Positions 37,964 to 46,257 of a stretch of 64,000 bases of DNA are shown one piece after another. The stretch's first letter is position 1; every line of letters begins with the position of its first letter. The stretch is from NCBI RefSeq assembly GCF_002081825.1, contig NZ_MUKU01000025.1:1-64000 (forward strand), read 5' to 3'. Made by a program: the position numbers and the translations under genes. The DNA is from Chromobacterium haemolyticum. Its GTDB lineage: Bacteria; Pseudomonadota; Gammaproteobacteria; Burkholderiales; Chromobacteriaceae. The notes under the pieces are model-generated. The model had not been told where the DNA came from and did not search any database. It was given only the letters and a program-made list of their open reading frames with translations.

Positions 37964-38677
37964 ATGCGCCGAGCCGACCGACTGGTTCAAATCCTCTTGC
38001 TGCTGCGCGGCCGCCGCCGCACCACCGCCCGGCAGTTGGCCGAATGGCTGGAAGTGACGCCGCGCACCGTCTACCGCGATATGGCGGATCTGATGGCCAG
38101 CGGCGCACCGCTCAACGGCGAGGCCGGCGAAGGCTATTGGCTGGAAGCCGGCTTCACGCCGCCGGCGGTGGCGTTTTCCGCGCGCGAGCTGGCGGCGCTG
38201 GAAGTGGGCGCGCGCATGCTGGCGGCCTGGGCGGACCGTGACACCGCCTCGGCGGCGCAATCGGCGCTGGGCCGCATCCACGCGGTGCTGGGTTCCTCCG
38301 GCCTGCCGCCGGAGCCGCTGTACGCGCCCACAGCGGGCAATTACCCGCGCGAGCGGCTGGCGCCGCTGCGCGACGCCATCGTCTCCCGTCAAGCGCTGTG
38401 GGTGGATTACCGCGACGAAAGCGGCCGCGATAGCCAACGCGCGCTGCTGCCGCTGGCTCTGTTTTTCTGGGGCGACCGCTGGCTGCTGGCCGCCTGGTGC
38501 GGCCTGCGACTGGACTACCGCAGCTTCCGGGTGGACCGGCTGCAAAGCTGGCGCGACACGGACCTAAGCTGCCCGCCCGGCGTCAGTCTGGCCGGCTATC
38601 TGGGCCATGTCGACAGCGACGGCCGGGCGTTGGCTTGGCTGGAGCGACACCAGCGCCAACCCTGGCACCAAGAATAA
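37964..38677 (+). CDS. WYL-domain transcriptional regulator (YafY-like)
   Basis: A 237-residue protein. The N-terminal helix-turn-helix reads ARQLAEWLEVTPRTVYRDMA. The WYL region (REAL-like stretch ALWVDYRDESGRDSQR, LFFWGDRWLLAAWCGLRLDY and RSFRVDRLQSW) follows. WYL domains sense ligands, perhaps nucleic acids or nucleotides, and often regulate stress or defence genes. It starts two bases after the EVE gene and probably controls this small operon. Confidence 0.9.
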   Translation: MRRADRLVQILLLLRGRRRTTARQLAEWLEVTPRTVYRDMADLMASGAPLNGEAGEGYWLEAGFTPPAVAFSARELAALEVGARMLAAWADRDTASAAQSALGRIHAVLGSSGLPPEPLYAPTAGNYPRERLAPLRDAIVSRQALWVDYRDESGRDSQRALLPLALFFWGDRWLLAAWCGLRLDYRSFRVDRLQSWRDTDLSCPPGVSLAGYLGHVDSDGRALAWLERHQRQPWHQE

Positions 38678-38709
38678 GAACCTGACGCCTGGCCGGCGTC
38701 GCTGCCCGT

Positions 38710-39684
38710 TCAAGGCAGCAGGATGATGGAGCCGCTGGTCTTGCGTCCTTCCAGATCGCGGTGCGCCTGCGCCGCCTCCGCCAAGGGATAACGGTGCGAC
38801 GGCTCCACCTTGACCCTGCCGTCCGCCACTCGTTCAAACAACGCCTGGGCCGAGGCCTCCAGCTCCGCGCGGCTGGCGATGTAATCGGCCAGCTTGGGCC
38901 GGGTAAAGAACAGCGAACCGCGACTGGTCAGCTCCAAAGGCGCGAACGGCGGCACCGCGCCGGACGCATTGCCAAAGCTGACCAACATGCCGCGCGGACT
39001 CAGGCAAGCCAGCGATATCTGGAAAGTATCCTTGCCCACCGAGTCATAGACCACCGGCACCCCCTGGCCGCCGGTGATCTCGCTGACTCGCGCCACCACG
39101 TCTTCGCGGCTGTAATTGATCACATGCTGGCAGCCCAGACCACGCACGATGTCGGCCTTGGCGTCGGAACCAACGGTGCCTATCACCGTCGCGCCCAGCG
39201 CCGTCAACCATTGCACCGCGATCTGTCCCACTCCCCCGGCGGCCGCGTGCCACAAGACGGTTTGGCCCGGCCTCACCAGGTAGGTGCGCTGCACCAGATA
39301 CTCCACAGTCATGCCCTGCAACATCATGCAGGAGGCGGATTCGTCGCTGATGCCGTCGGGAATCTTCACCAGCACCGTCGCCGGCAGCAGCCGCTCGGTG
39401 CTATAAGCGCCCAGCGGGCCGCCGGCGTAAGCGACGCGGTCTCCCACCGCCAAACCGGACACCCCCGGCCCCAACGCTTCCACTACCCCGGCCGCCTCCT
39501 GGCCCAGGCCGGACGGCAGCGGCAACGGATACAGACCGCTGCGCTGATAGGTATCGATGAAGTTGACGCCGATGGCGGTATGACGCACCCGCGCCTGGCC
39601 CGGTCCCGGAGCGGCCAGTTCCTGACTTTGCAGACCAAGCACTTCCGGCCCGCCGGTGTGGGAGAAAACGACAGCTTGAGTCAT
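38710..39684 (-). CDS. NADPH:quinone reductase, zeta-crystallin type
   Basis: A 324-residue medium-chain reductase lacking the catalytic zinc. It has GVNFIDTYQRSGLYPLPLPS, GQEAAGVVEALGPGV and the nucleotide fold WHAAAGGVGQIAVQWLTALG. Length and motifs match E. coli QorA. It reduces quinones by one electron with NADPH. AGGAGG precedes the ATG. Monocistronic. Confidence 0.92.
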   Translation of the reverse strand: MTQAVVFSHTGGPEVLGLQSQELAAPGPGQARVRHTAIGVNFIDTYQRSGLYPLPLPSGLGQEAAGVVEALGPGVSGLAVGDRVAYAGGPLGAYSTERLLPATVLVKIPDGISDESASCMMLQGMTVEYLVQRTYLVRPGQTVLWHAAAGGVGQIAVQWLTALGATVIGTVGSDAKADIVRGLGCQHVINYSREDVVARVSEITGGQGVPVVYDSVGKDTFQISLACLSPRGMLVSFGNASGAVPPFAPLELTSRGSLFFTRPKLADYIASRAELEASAQALFERVADGRVKVEPSHRYPLAEAAQAHRDLEGRKTSGSIILLP

Positions 39685-39770
39685 GGCGGCCTCCTAGGCT
39701 CAAAAAATCCAGTGTGCGGCAGCGCCGCCGTCCCGGGCAAGCCGCTGTCGCAGAACAGACTGTTTCTACA

Positions 39771-40346
39771 TCAGACCAATAATTGCCCTCGTCCCCAAGC
39801 CAACACTTCCGGCAGGATGCGCGGCCAGGCTTCAAGTCTGTGGTCGTCGCCGTTGAACACTGTCTGGCGGCAATCCAGATACAGCGCTGCTGCTTCGCGC
39901 CAATCCAGCACCTCGTCGCAACTGCCCAACAGCAGCCAGTAACGGCGCGCAGACGGCTGCGGCACGCGCTGCGCCAGCAAGGCGTGCATATCAGCATCGC
40001 TCAAGGTGTAGACCACGCCGGTGTAAGGATTCGTCTGCTCGCCGATGAAGCGCGCCAAATCGTCGTAAGGCCGCACCGCCGGATTGATCAGCACCGCCGG
40101 GCGTTGATGGCGCTCGGCCAAAAAGGTAGCGTAATAACCGCCGAGCGAACTGCCGATCAGCAAGGTGTCGGCCGGCAAGGACGCCACCAGGGCGGACGCC
40201 TGCTCGATCGCCTCGGCCGGATGCGGCGACAGCTGCGGGCTGTGCAGCGTCGCATCGAAAGCGTTCTGTTGCAGATAAGCGGCGGTTTCGTTCGCCTTCA
40301 GCGATTGAGGACCGGAATTGAAGCCGTGCAGGTAAACAATGTGCAT
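39771..40346 (-). CDS. YqiA-like alpha/beta-hydrolase (esterase)
   Basis: A 191-residue enzyme. It opens IVYLHGFNSGPQSLKA. The nucleophile serine is in LLIGSSLGGYYATFLA near 78, the acid is probably in the LLGSCDEVLDW stretch, and the histidine is in GDDHRLEAW. Relatives of this length hydrolyse short-chain acyl esters. Its position beside the quinone reductase is not informative. It is probably its own transcript. Confidence 0.87.
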   Translation of the reverse strand: MHIVYLHGFNSGPQSLKANETAAYLQQNAFDATLHSPQLSPHPAEAIEQASALVASLPADTLLIGSSLGGYYATFLAERHQRPAVLINPAVRPYDDLARFIGEQTNPYTGVVYTLSDADMHALLAQRVPQPSARRYWLLLGSCDEVLDWREAAALYLDCRQTVFNGDDHRLEAWPRILPEVLAWGRGQLLV

Positions 40347-40549
40347 GCGGATGGGAACAAACAGTCAATAAAGCGTTCATTCTAAATGGCCATCGTCCCA
40401 AGAAAAACCCTGGCAGCCGCGGCTGGCAACCGTCCTTTCGACGGGCTTGCCAATCCATTCGCATGAATGATACAAAAGCGCGGAAAAAATATTAAAACCG
40501 ACGATTTATGCCAATTAGCGCGGTTTACAAAGATAACAGGAGAACATAA

Positions 40550-40969
40550 ATGCTTGCCACCTTGCCGGACAACGCCCTCGTCGCCGACGCCACCACCACC
40601 AAACCCTACTCCGTAGCCAGCCTGATCATGGCGTGCGGCTTTCTGCACCACAGCGCGCAGGCTTTTCTCGACGACGTGCGCGCGGACCAGGCGCTGATCC
40701 GCTCCGGCTTCTGTCCGCGCCACCATGTTCACGTGGACCGCGACGGCCAGGCCACGGTGGACGGCTTCGTCCATGAACAGGTGGGCTTGCTGCTTCAGCA
40801 CAATGCCTCCCTGCATTTCGCCTTGCATGAAATGCTGATGCAGTTCGGCCCGGATGCCTGCAACGACACTCTGGCCGGCATCATCGTGCGCGGCCTGCGC
40901 GGCGTTCAGGATTGGCAGGCCGCCTGCCAGTGCCTGGCGGCGATGCGCCGCGGCCCGGCCCGCGCCTGA
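40550..40969 (+). CDS. Hypothetical protein
   Basis: A 139-residue protein that I do not recognise. AACAGGAGAA precedes the ATG, so it is a real gene. There is no signal peptide. Histidine-rich spots occur (FLHHSAQAF, CPRHHVHVDRDG, LHFALHEML) and four cysteines are scattered along it, so metal binding is possible. It converges on the Sel1 gene, with 15 bases between stops. Confidence 0.6.
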   Translation: MLATLPDNALVADATTTKPYSVASLIMACGFLHHSAQAFLDDVRADQALIRSGFCPRHHVHVDRDGQATVDGFVHEQVGLLLQHNASLHFALHEMLMQFGPDACNDTLAGIIVRGLRGVQDWQAACQCLAAMRRGPARA

Positions 40970-40984
40970 GCAGGTTTCAAGCCG

Positions 40985-41611
40985 TCATGCCGGCGGCTTG
41001 GCCCGCTTGGCCAGGTCCAAGGCCTTGAGCCTGGCGCCGACATCGCCCTGCGCGGCCGCCTTGGCGTACCAGCGGATCGCCGCCGGCAAGTCCCGCTCCA
41101 CCCCGTCGCCATGCTCGTACATGCTGGCGATCAGATACTGCGCGCCCACGTCGCCCTGCCGGGCGGCCTTCTCGTACCAATACGCCGCCAGCCGGTAATC
41201 CTTGGCCGCGCCGCGACCGAGGAAGTACTGAGTGCCCAGATCCAACTCTGCCGGCAGATAGCCTTGATCCGCGGCCAACCGGAACCAACGCGTCGCCTCG
41301 GCCTGCGACTTGGCCACCTGCTGGCCGTTTTCGTACAACACTCCCAAAGCGTGCTGCGCCTGCGGCAGACCCGCGTCGGCTGCGCGACGCAACCAGCGCT
41401 CTCCCTGCATCCGGTCAGGCGCGCCGCCCTCTCCTCTCCAATGCATCATCGCCAGATCGAAAGCAGCCACCCGGTCGCCCGCCTGGGCCGCCTGCTCGAA
41501 CTGCCTTCGCGCGGCGGCGTAGTCCCCATGCTGATAACTGGCCCAGCCCGGCACCTCGGCCGCCGCCGTCATTGCCCAGCACCCCACGATCCACCATATT
41601 ACGTTTCGCAT
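40985..41611 (-). CDS. Sel1-repeat protein, secreted
   Basis: A 208-residue precursor. The start at 41611 has GGAGG upstream; a longer frame reaching 41710 lacks one. A signal peptide (WWIVGCWAMTAAA) precedes about four to five Sel1 repeats, for example PQAQHALGVLYENGQQVAK, EATRWFRLAADQGYLPAELD and AAYWYEKAARQGDVGAQY. Sel1 proteins are periplasmic adaptors for protein-protein contact. It follows the cluster on the same strand, but the repeat remnant at 41649-41690 and the 105-base gap suggest separate expression. Confidence 0.85.
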   Translation of the reverse strand: MRNVIWWIVGCWAMTAAAEVPGWASYQHGDYAAARRQFEQAAQAGDRVAAFDLAMMHWRGEGGAPDRMQGERWLRRAADAGLPQAQHALGVLYENGQQVAKSQAEATRWFRLAADQGYLPAELDLGTQYFLGRGAAKDYRLAAYWYEKAARQGDVGAQYLIASMYEHGDGVERDLPAAIRWYAKAAAQGDVGARLKALDLAKRAKPPA

Positions 41612-41648
41612 TTTCGCCTCCGCTGGACACTGCCCAAGCTGCTCCCCG

Positions 41649-41690
41649 CCTCGCGAACGGGAATACGCGCAGGCCTTGAACAGGTTCTTG
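41649..41690. repeat. Degenerate end of the dispersed palindrome
   Basis: CCTCGCGA, then CTTGAACAGGTTCTTG, resembles the right end of the full-length copies (CTCGCGAGACTTTGAACAGG). It separates the biosynthetic cluster from the Sel1 gene. Only the end is recognisable. Confidence 0.5.
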
Positions 41691-41716
41691 CAGAATAAGT
41701 CGGCGCACATCGCCGC

Positions 41717-42790
41717 TTATATCGCCGGCTCAGGCTCCCGCTCTACCTCGACTAACCAGGCCCGACGCAGCGCGGCCACAGCGGCGGCGAAGGCTGTGGC
41801 AGCTTCGTCGATGCCGCCGGCCATATTGAAGAAGCCATGGATCAGCCCCGCTTGCCGCTCGCAGCGAACCGACACACCGGCGGCCGCCAGCTTGGCGGCG
41901 TAGGCCTCGCCCTCGTCGCGCAGCGGATCGAAACCGGCGGTTTGAATATAGGCCGGCGGCGCGCCGTCCAGCTCGTCGAACAGCGGCGATACCCGCGGAT
42001 GGCGTAACTGGCCACCATCGGTATAGTGGCGCACACACCAGTCCATGGTGGCCCGCTCTAGGTAGAAACCGTCGCCAAAAAGCTGGATAGAGGGAAAACC
42101 GGCACTATTGTCCACCACCGGATACCACAACAATTGCAGACGCGGCCGCGTGGTGTCCTCGCGCGTGACAAGCGCGACCACGGCGGCAAGATTGCCGCCG
42201 GCGCTGTCGCCGCCCACCGCCAGCCGCTTCGGGTCCATGCCCCAGGCGGCGCAATCCGCTGCCAGCGCGCGGAAAGCGTGGATGGCATCCGTCACTCCGG
42301 CGGGAAAGGGATGTTCTGGCGCTAGCCGGTAATCCACCGAAATCACCTGGCAGCGCGCGTCGACGGCCAGAGCGCGGCAAGGCAGATCGTGCGACTCGAT
42401 TGAGCCGACCACGAAGCCGCCACCGTGATAGAACACCAGCGTCGGCGCCGGCAATGCCAGCCCGGCGGGTCGGTAGCGGCGCACGCGGATCATGCCGGCG
42501 GCCCCAGGCAGCATCGCATCCTCTACCAACACGCGCTGCGGCGTCTGCTGAGCCAGCAGGCTGCCCTCCCAATCCAGCTCCCGCCGCGCGGCGGCCACGC
42601 CGAGACGATGCCAACCCTGCTTGCGGCCCAGACGCCGCAGCCGCAACACCAGTTGCAGCTGAGGGTTCAGCGTCACCCCGTCGACGCGGCGCGGCGCACC
42701 AGCCAGCACTTTGAGCAAGGGCGCGGGCAGCCGTAGCGCGCGGCGCGCCAGTGCCCGCTCGAGTCTTTGCGCCAGCGTCGGTGCCCTCAT
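41717..42790 (-). CDS. Alpha/beta-hydrolase, hormone-sensitive-lipase family
   Basis: A 357-residue esterase. The oxyanion motif FYHGGGFVVGS, the nucleophile motif VGGDSAGGNLAAV, aspartate in GFDPLRDEGE and histidine in GLIHGFFNMAGG make a complete HSL triad. It could cleave an ester or act as a tailoring enzyme or release enzyme for the cluster product. Its start overlaps the stop of the membrane protein gene by four bases (ATGA at 42787-42790), so it is the last gene of the cluster's downstream operon. Confidence 0.9.
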   Translation of the reverse strand: MRAPTLAQRLERALARRALRLPAPLLKVLAGAPRRVDGVTLNPQLQLVLRLRRLGRKQGWHRLGVAAARRELDWEGSLLAQQTPQRVLVEDAMLPGAAGMIRVRRYRPAGLALPAPTLVFYHGGGFVVGSIESHDLPCRALAVDARCQVISVDYRLAPEHPFPAGVTDAIHAFRALAADCAAWGMDPKRLAVGGDSAGGNLAAVVALVTREDTTRPRLQLLWYPVVDNSAGFPSIQLFGDGFYLERATMDWCVRHYTDGGQLRHPRVSPLFDELDGAPPAYIQTAGFDPLRDEGEAYAAKLAAAGVSVRCERQAGLIHGFFNMAGGIDEAATAFAAAVAALRRAWLVEVEREPEPAI

Positions 42791-43404
42791 CGCACTAAGC
42801 CGGTGAATTGATAGGCGGCCGGAATGACCACCGGATACCAGGCACCGCTGAAGGTGGCGATGACGACGCCGGACAGCAACGCGCCGGCCACCATCATCCC
42901 GCAGGCCAGCCGATCGCCACCGCGCGGTCCCAACCGCGGTTGCAGCAACCAGCCCAGCGCACAGCCGATATGGGTGAAGTAGGCAACGATAGACAAGAAG
43001 TAATAAGGCATGAAGAACAGGAAATAATTGCCCAGGTGCAGGCCGGCGGCGGCGAAATAGAAATTGGTGTCCACGCCTTGTTCCCAGCGGCCGTACAGCA
43101 CCGCGCTAAGGTGGAACAGAAGGAAGAAAGCGAGGTACAGGCCGGACCAGGCTTGGGCATGATCGAAAAACCCCTGCCGACTGCCGCGCCGCGCCCACAC
43201 GAAATACAGGCCGGAGCCCACCTGGAACAACACACAGGCCAGCAACAAGGTTTCCGCCGGCGGGAAGCGGTACAGCAGGCGATAGGCCCGCATATAGTCG
43301 ATATGGGCCTGGATGCCGGCCAAAGCGGTCAGATGATTGAGCAGGTGGAATAGGATGTAAAGGCTGATCAGACAGGCGGACAAGCGGTGTAACTTGTGCA
43401 ACAT
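42787..43404 (-). CDS. Membrane protein, cytochrome b-like (SdhC/FrdC-type architecture)
   Basis: A 205-residue protein with five predicted membrane helices. I chose the ATG at 43404 (MLHKLHRLSACLISLYILFH), which has AAAGGGA upstream; a frame reaching 43530 has none. Histidines lie inside or near helices (HKLHRLSACL, LFHLLNHLTAL, FLLFHLSAVL, AYFTHIGCAL), as in di-haem succinate dehydrogenase anchors. It might pass electrons between quinol and a cluster oxygenase. This is a structural inference; no family was identified with certainty. Confidence 0.65.
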   Translation of the reverse strand: MLHKLHRLSACLISLYILFHLLNHLTALAGIQAHIDYMRAYRLLYRFPPAETLLLACVLFQVGSGLYFVWARRGSRQGFFDHAQAWSGLYLAFFLLFHLSAVLYGRWEQGVDTNFYFAAAGLHLGNYFLFFMPYYFLSIVAYFTHIGCALGWLLQPRLGPRGGDRLACGMMVAGALLSGVVIATFSGAWYPVVIPAAYQFTGLVR

Positions 43405-43526
43405 ACAATCCCTTTTTCGGCGAAAGACGTGAGCCGACCGGCGTGGTCGCAGCGCCGACCAGTCACGCAGCTTAAAGCCTGGAATCACGCTTCCGGTACT
43501 GACTGAAAGCAGGATGGCGTCAATGC

Positions 43527-44336
43527 TCATACCGTGCCCGATGTCGCCAGCGGATGCCCGGCCCCAGCCTCCACCGTGCGCAGCGCGCGGCGCGCGTAGT
43601 AGGCGAAGCCGGCCTGGGAGCGCTTGTCCTGCAAGATCCAGTCATGCGCTTCCCGCGCCAGCACCGGCTCCACTTCACGGATTTCTCCTGCCGCTTCCGC
43701 CAGCAGTTGCAGCCGAGCTGCGCGTTCGCACTGGATCGCCATCATGCAGGCTTCTTCCACCGAACGGCAGGCCACCACCAAACCATGGTGAGCCAGCAGC
43801 GCCGCGCGCTTGTCCCCAAGCACGCCACTAATGATCTCACCCTCGCTATTGCCCACCGGCACGCCGGGCCACTGCGGCAGGAAGGCCACGTCCTCGTACA
43901 ACATACAGGCGTCCATGTGAGCGATCGTCAACGGGCGCCCCAGCATGGATAGCGCCGAAACGTGGATCGGGTGGGTATGGATGATGCAGCGCACGTCCGG
44001 CCGTGCCCGGTAGATCCAGCTATGAAAGCGATTGGCCGGATTGGCCATGCCGTCGCCCTCCAGCACCTCCAGGTCAGCGTTGACCCGCAGCAGGTTGCCG
44101 ACGGCTGTTTCGTCAAAACCCAGGCCCAGGCGCTGAGTGTAGTATTCGCCTGGTCGCTCCGCTCGTGCGGTGATCTGTCCGGCCAGGCCGGAATCGTGGC
44201 CCTGCGCGAACAGGATGCGACAGGTCAGGGCCACTTTTTCGCGCAGTGACCAGTCCGGCGTGCCCAGATGCTGTTGCATCTGCGTCTTCGCCCGTTCGAT
44301 CAGGCTTTGCTTGTCCATTGCCATGGTGTCGGTCAT
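43527..44336 (-). CDS. Class II aldolase/adducin-domain protein
   Basis: A 269-residue protein. The start at 44336 has AAAGGAGA upstream. The zinc site is visible: IIHTHPIHVSALSML (HxH) and LLAHHGLVVAC, with GLAGQITAR early on. The fold covers fuculose-phosphate aldolase and ribulose-phosphate epimerase, but also decarboxylases and cyclases in natural-product pathways. Here it is likely to perform a C-C bond cleavage or decarboxylation on the cluster intermediate. It lies between the diiron-enzyme gene and the membrane protein gene. Confidence 0.85.
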   Translation of the reverse strand: MTDTMAMDKQSLIERAKTQMQQHLGTPDWSLREKVALTCRILFAQGHDSGLAGQITARAERPGEYYTQRLGLGFDETAVGNLLRVNADLEVLEGDGMANPANRFHSWIYRARPDVRCIIHTHPIHVSALSMLGRPLTIAHMDACMLYEDVAFLPQWPGVPVGNSEGEIISGVLGDKRAALLAHHGLVVACRSVEEACMMAIQCERAARLQLLAEAAGEIREVEPVLAREAHDWILQDKRSQAGFAYYARRALRTVEAGAGHPLATSGTV

Positions 44337-44424
44337 GGCGTCTCCTTTCTTGAAAAGAGCCGGCCGCTCCGCGCGAGGCCGGCCCGAAGGACGCGGAACG
44401 CCTCCCCGCACGGGAGGACCGCCC

Positions 44425-45129
44425 TCATGCGGTGGCGGGCTGGGAGTGCGGCGCCTCCCAAAGCGCGGCCTCGATGGAACTGAAGAACTCCAGGCGCGCG
44501 TCCACCAGACGGTGACCGGCGTTCAACATCAGGTCGATCTGCTCCGGCGCGGAACTGGCGATGTCCAACATGATGTCGCGTATGGTTTCGGCGTGGCCGT
44601 CGTCACACTCCACATGAATGTGGAAGAACTCGATGTCGCGCCGCGCCGCGCCCAGCGCCTCGAAGCCGAGGATGATGTCGCCGTACATCGGCGGCACCAG
44701 CCCCTCAGCGCCCAGACACAAGGCCCCCAGACCCGCTGCCGGGTTCAGGTTACGGCAATGCTGGAACATGCTGTCGATCAGCCGGCGCGTGCCGGCCAGC
44801 GGCTGAGCCCCGTCCAGCGACACCGAGTAATGCTCCAGCATTTCGCGGTAGATCAGATGATGCGGGCGCGGGCTGTTCGGCGCCAGTCCCAGTTCCTCAA
44901 ACAGGTTTTCCGCCAGCTCCAGCACTTCCTCGTTACTGGGCAGATTGGCCATCATCGCGCACAGGTAGCGCGTGAAGTAGGCGCTGTACAAACCTTGCTG
45001 CACCAGGAAGATCTTCAACTCGTCGAGCGAGACTTCCCCGGCGCGACAGCGCGTCAGGAAGGAATGAGAACGAATGCGTTCGATCAATTGCTCTTTGGTC
45101 GATTCCAAGAGCGCCATTTGCATGTCCAT
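44425..45129 (-). CDS. Haem-oxygenase-like diiron enzyme (TenA/PqqC superfamily)
   Basis: A 234-residue all-helical protein. It has the ligand pattern of haem-oxygenase-like diiron oxygenases: glutamates in LAENLFEELG, histidine in RPHHLIYREML, glutamate in CLGAEGLVPPMYGDI, and EFFHIHVECDDGHAETI with the final H...D...H set. Characterised relatives (UndA, BesC, SznF, RohS) cleave C-C bonds, desaturate fatty acids or N-oxygenate amines using O2. GGAG precedes the ATG at 45129. It is the first gene of the operon leaving the luxR intergenic region and may oxidise an amino or acyl group of the cluster product. Confidence 0.8.
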   Translation of the reverse strand: MDMQMALLESTKEQLIERIRSHSFLTRCRAGEVSLDELKIFLVQQGLYSAYFTRYLCAMMANLPSNEEVLELAENLFEELGLAPNSPRPHHLIYREMLEHYSVSLDGAQPLAGTRRLIDSMFQHCRNLNPAAGLGALCLGAEGLVPPMYGDIILGFEALGAARRDIEFFHIHVECDDGHAETIRDIMLDIASSAPEQIDLMLNAGHRLVDARLEFFSSIEAALWEAPHSQPATA

Positions 45130-45527
45130 GAGTTTGCTCCAACACCAAGATTGAGAAGGCCCTGTCGGACCGGCGGTTAATGCGTTGCGGCAATGGCACA
45201 GCCTTGCGGTCGGCTACGGAGAGCCACTCGGCGCGGGCCAGATGCCGGGCTTGGCGCGTTACCGCGCCATTAAAGAAGCCAAATATCGGCAATTGTCAGC
45301 AAAACCGGCAAATATCTGCCATTTGTCTTTTTTTATAAAAAGTCATTACATTGACAAAACAAATAAATTAATACTAAATACAAATCATTTGACATAAATA
45401 TTCAACTTGACATAATTTTCATTTGTTATTTTTTGATGCGGCTGTCAGACTTTTCCCGGCAAGACAAACCGTGCGCTTAATTGCCCTTTTGCTCCTAGAG
45501 CCCCAGTTGAAAGTCAAAGAGGGTCAG
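45130..45527. promoter_or_regulatory. AT-rich divergent promoter region; luxR promoter at 45389-45416
   Basis: A 398-base gap between the diiron-enzyme gene (minus) and luxR (plus). From about 45280 to 45440 it is markedly AT-rich against a GC-rich chromosome. TTGACA (45389-45394), a 16-base spacer and CATAAT (45411-45416) form a near-consensus sigma70 promoter for luxR, leaving a leader of about 105 bases. A second TTGACA lies at 45353. The direct repeat TTGACATAA (45389 and 45408) is notable. No convincing lux box was found in this gap. Confidence 0.65.
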
Positions 45528-46256
45528 ATGCATCCGCAAGAGCATGTCATCCGCGCTTTGCCCGATCTGCTGTCGGCGGCGACGATCGAGCAGGTCAAAC
45601 AGCACTGCCAACAGCTGGTTTCCAATATCGGTTTGGACTTCTTCCTGATCGGCATTGAGTCCATGAGCGGCGGCACACCCTCGCTCCGGGTGGAAACCAA
45701 CTATCCGGAGGCCTGGATGGAGCGTTACGCGCGGCTGGAATGGATGGGCCGTGATCCGGTTGTGCGTCATTGCCGGCAGTCGGCGGTGCCGCTGATCTGG
45801 CACCGCGGCCGCTTTGAGGACGAGTCCGCCCAGCACCTGTTCGAAGAAGCGTCCTCCTACGGCGTTTCCGCCGGCGTGGCCGCCTCTTTGCGCGGCGTCG
45901 GCCGCAGTCAGCCGATGATGATGACCGTGGCCTGCGACGCCCGCGCCGACGCGCGCACCGACCAATGGCTGCAAACGCTGACGCCGACGGTGCATTTGCT
46001 GTGCTCCTACGCTTATGAAGCCGTTTGCCGCATCGAGGAGGCCGGTCAGGCCGCAGCGGTCAGTCTGACGCAGCGCGAGCAAGAATGCCTGCGCTGGGCC
46101 GCCGCCGGCAAAACCTCCTGGGAAACCTCGCGCATCCTGCGCTGCTCTGAGTCGACGGTGAATTTTCATATCCGCAACATCATCAACAAGTTGAAGGTGT
46201 CAAACCGGCGCCAGGCGGTGGCCAGAGCCTTGACCCTAGGGCTGATCCCTGCCTGA
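45528..46256 (+). CDS. LuxR-family AHL-responsive transcriptional activator
   Basis: A 242-residue regulator. AGAGGG precedes the ATG at 45528. The N-terminal domain carries all residues conserved in AHL receptors: W and Y in AWMERYARLEW, D-P in GRDPVV, W in LIWHRGRF and G in YGVSAG. The C-terminal helix-turn-helix reads LTQREQECLRWAAAGKTSWE, then SESTVNFHIRNIINKLKVSN. It is the only plus-strand gene in the cluster, convergent with the ligase gene one base away. It differs clearly from the CviR sequence I recall. It should activate the cluster in response to the signal made by the LuxI protein at 59762-60397. Confidence 0.93.
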   Translation: MHPQEHVIRALPDLLSAATIEQVKQHCQQLVSNIGLDFFLIGIESMSGGTPSLRVETNYPEAWMERYARLEWMGRDPVVRHCRQSAVPLIWHRGRFEDESAQHLFEEASSYGVSAGVAASLRGVGRSQPMMMTVACDARADARTDQWLQTLTPTVHLLCSYAYEAVCRIEEAGQAAAVSLTQREQECLRWAAAGKTSWETSRILRCSESTVNFHIRNIINKLKVSNRRQAVARALTLGLIPA

Positions 46257-46257
46257 T

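Noticed and set aside
45158-45180. CTGTCGGACCGGC upstream of the diiron-enzyme gene as a lux box
   Set aside because: It resembles CTGTCCGACCTGGC near luxI but has no dyad symmetry and no CT-N12-AG spacing.
45528-46256. Identity with the violacein regulator CviR, and of the LuxI with CviI
   Set aside because: The cviI and cviR genes I know are adjacent and overlap convergently. Here the pair is 13 kb apart and the receptor sequence does not match the CviR sequence I recall outside family-invariant positions.
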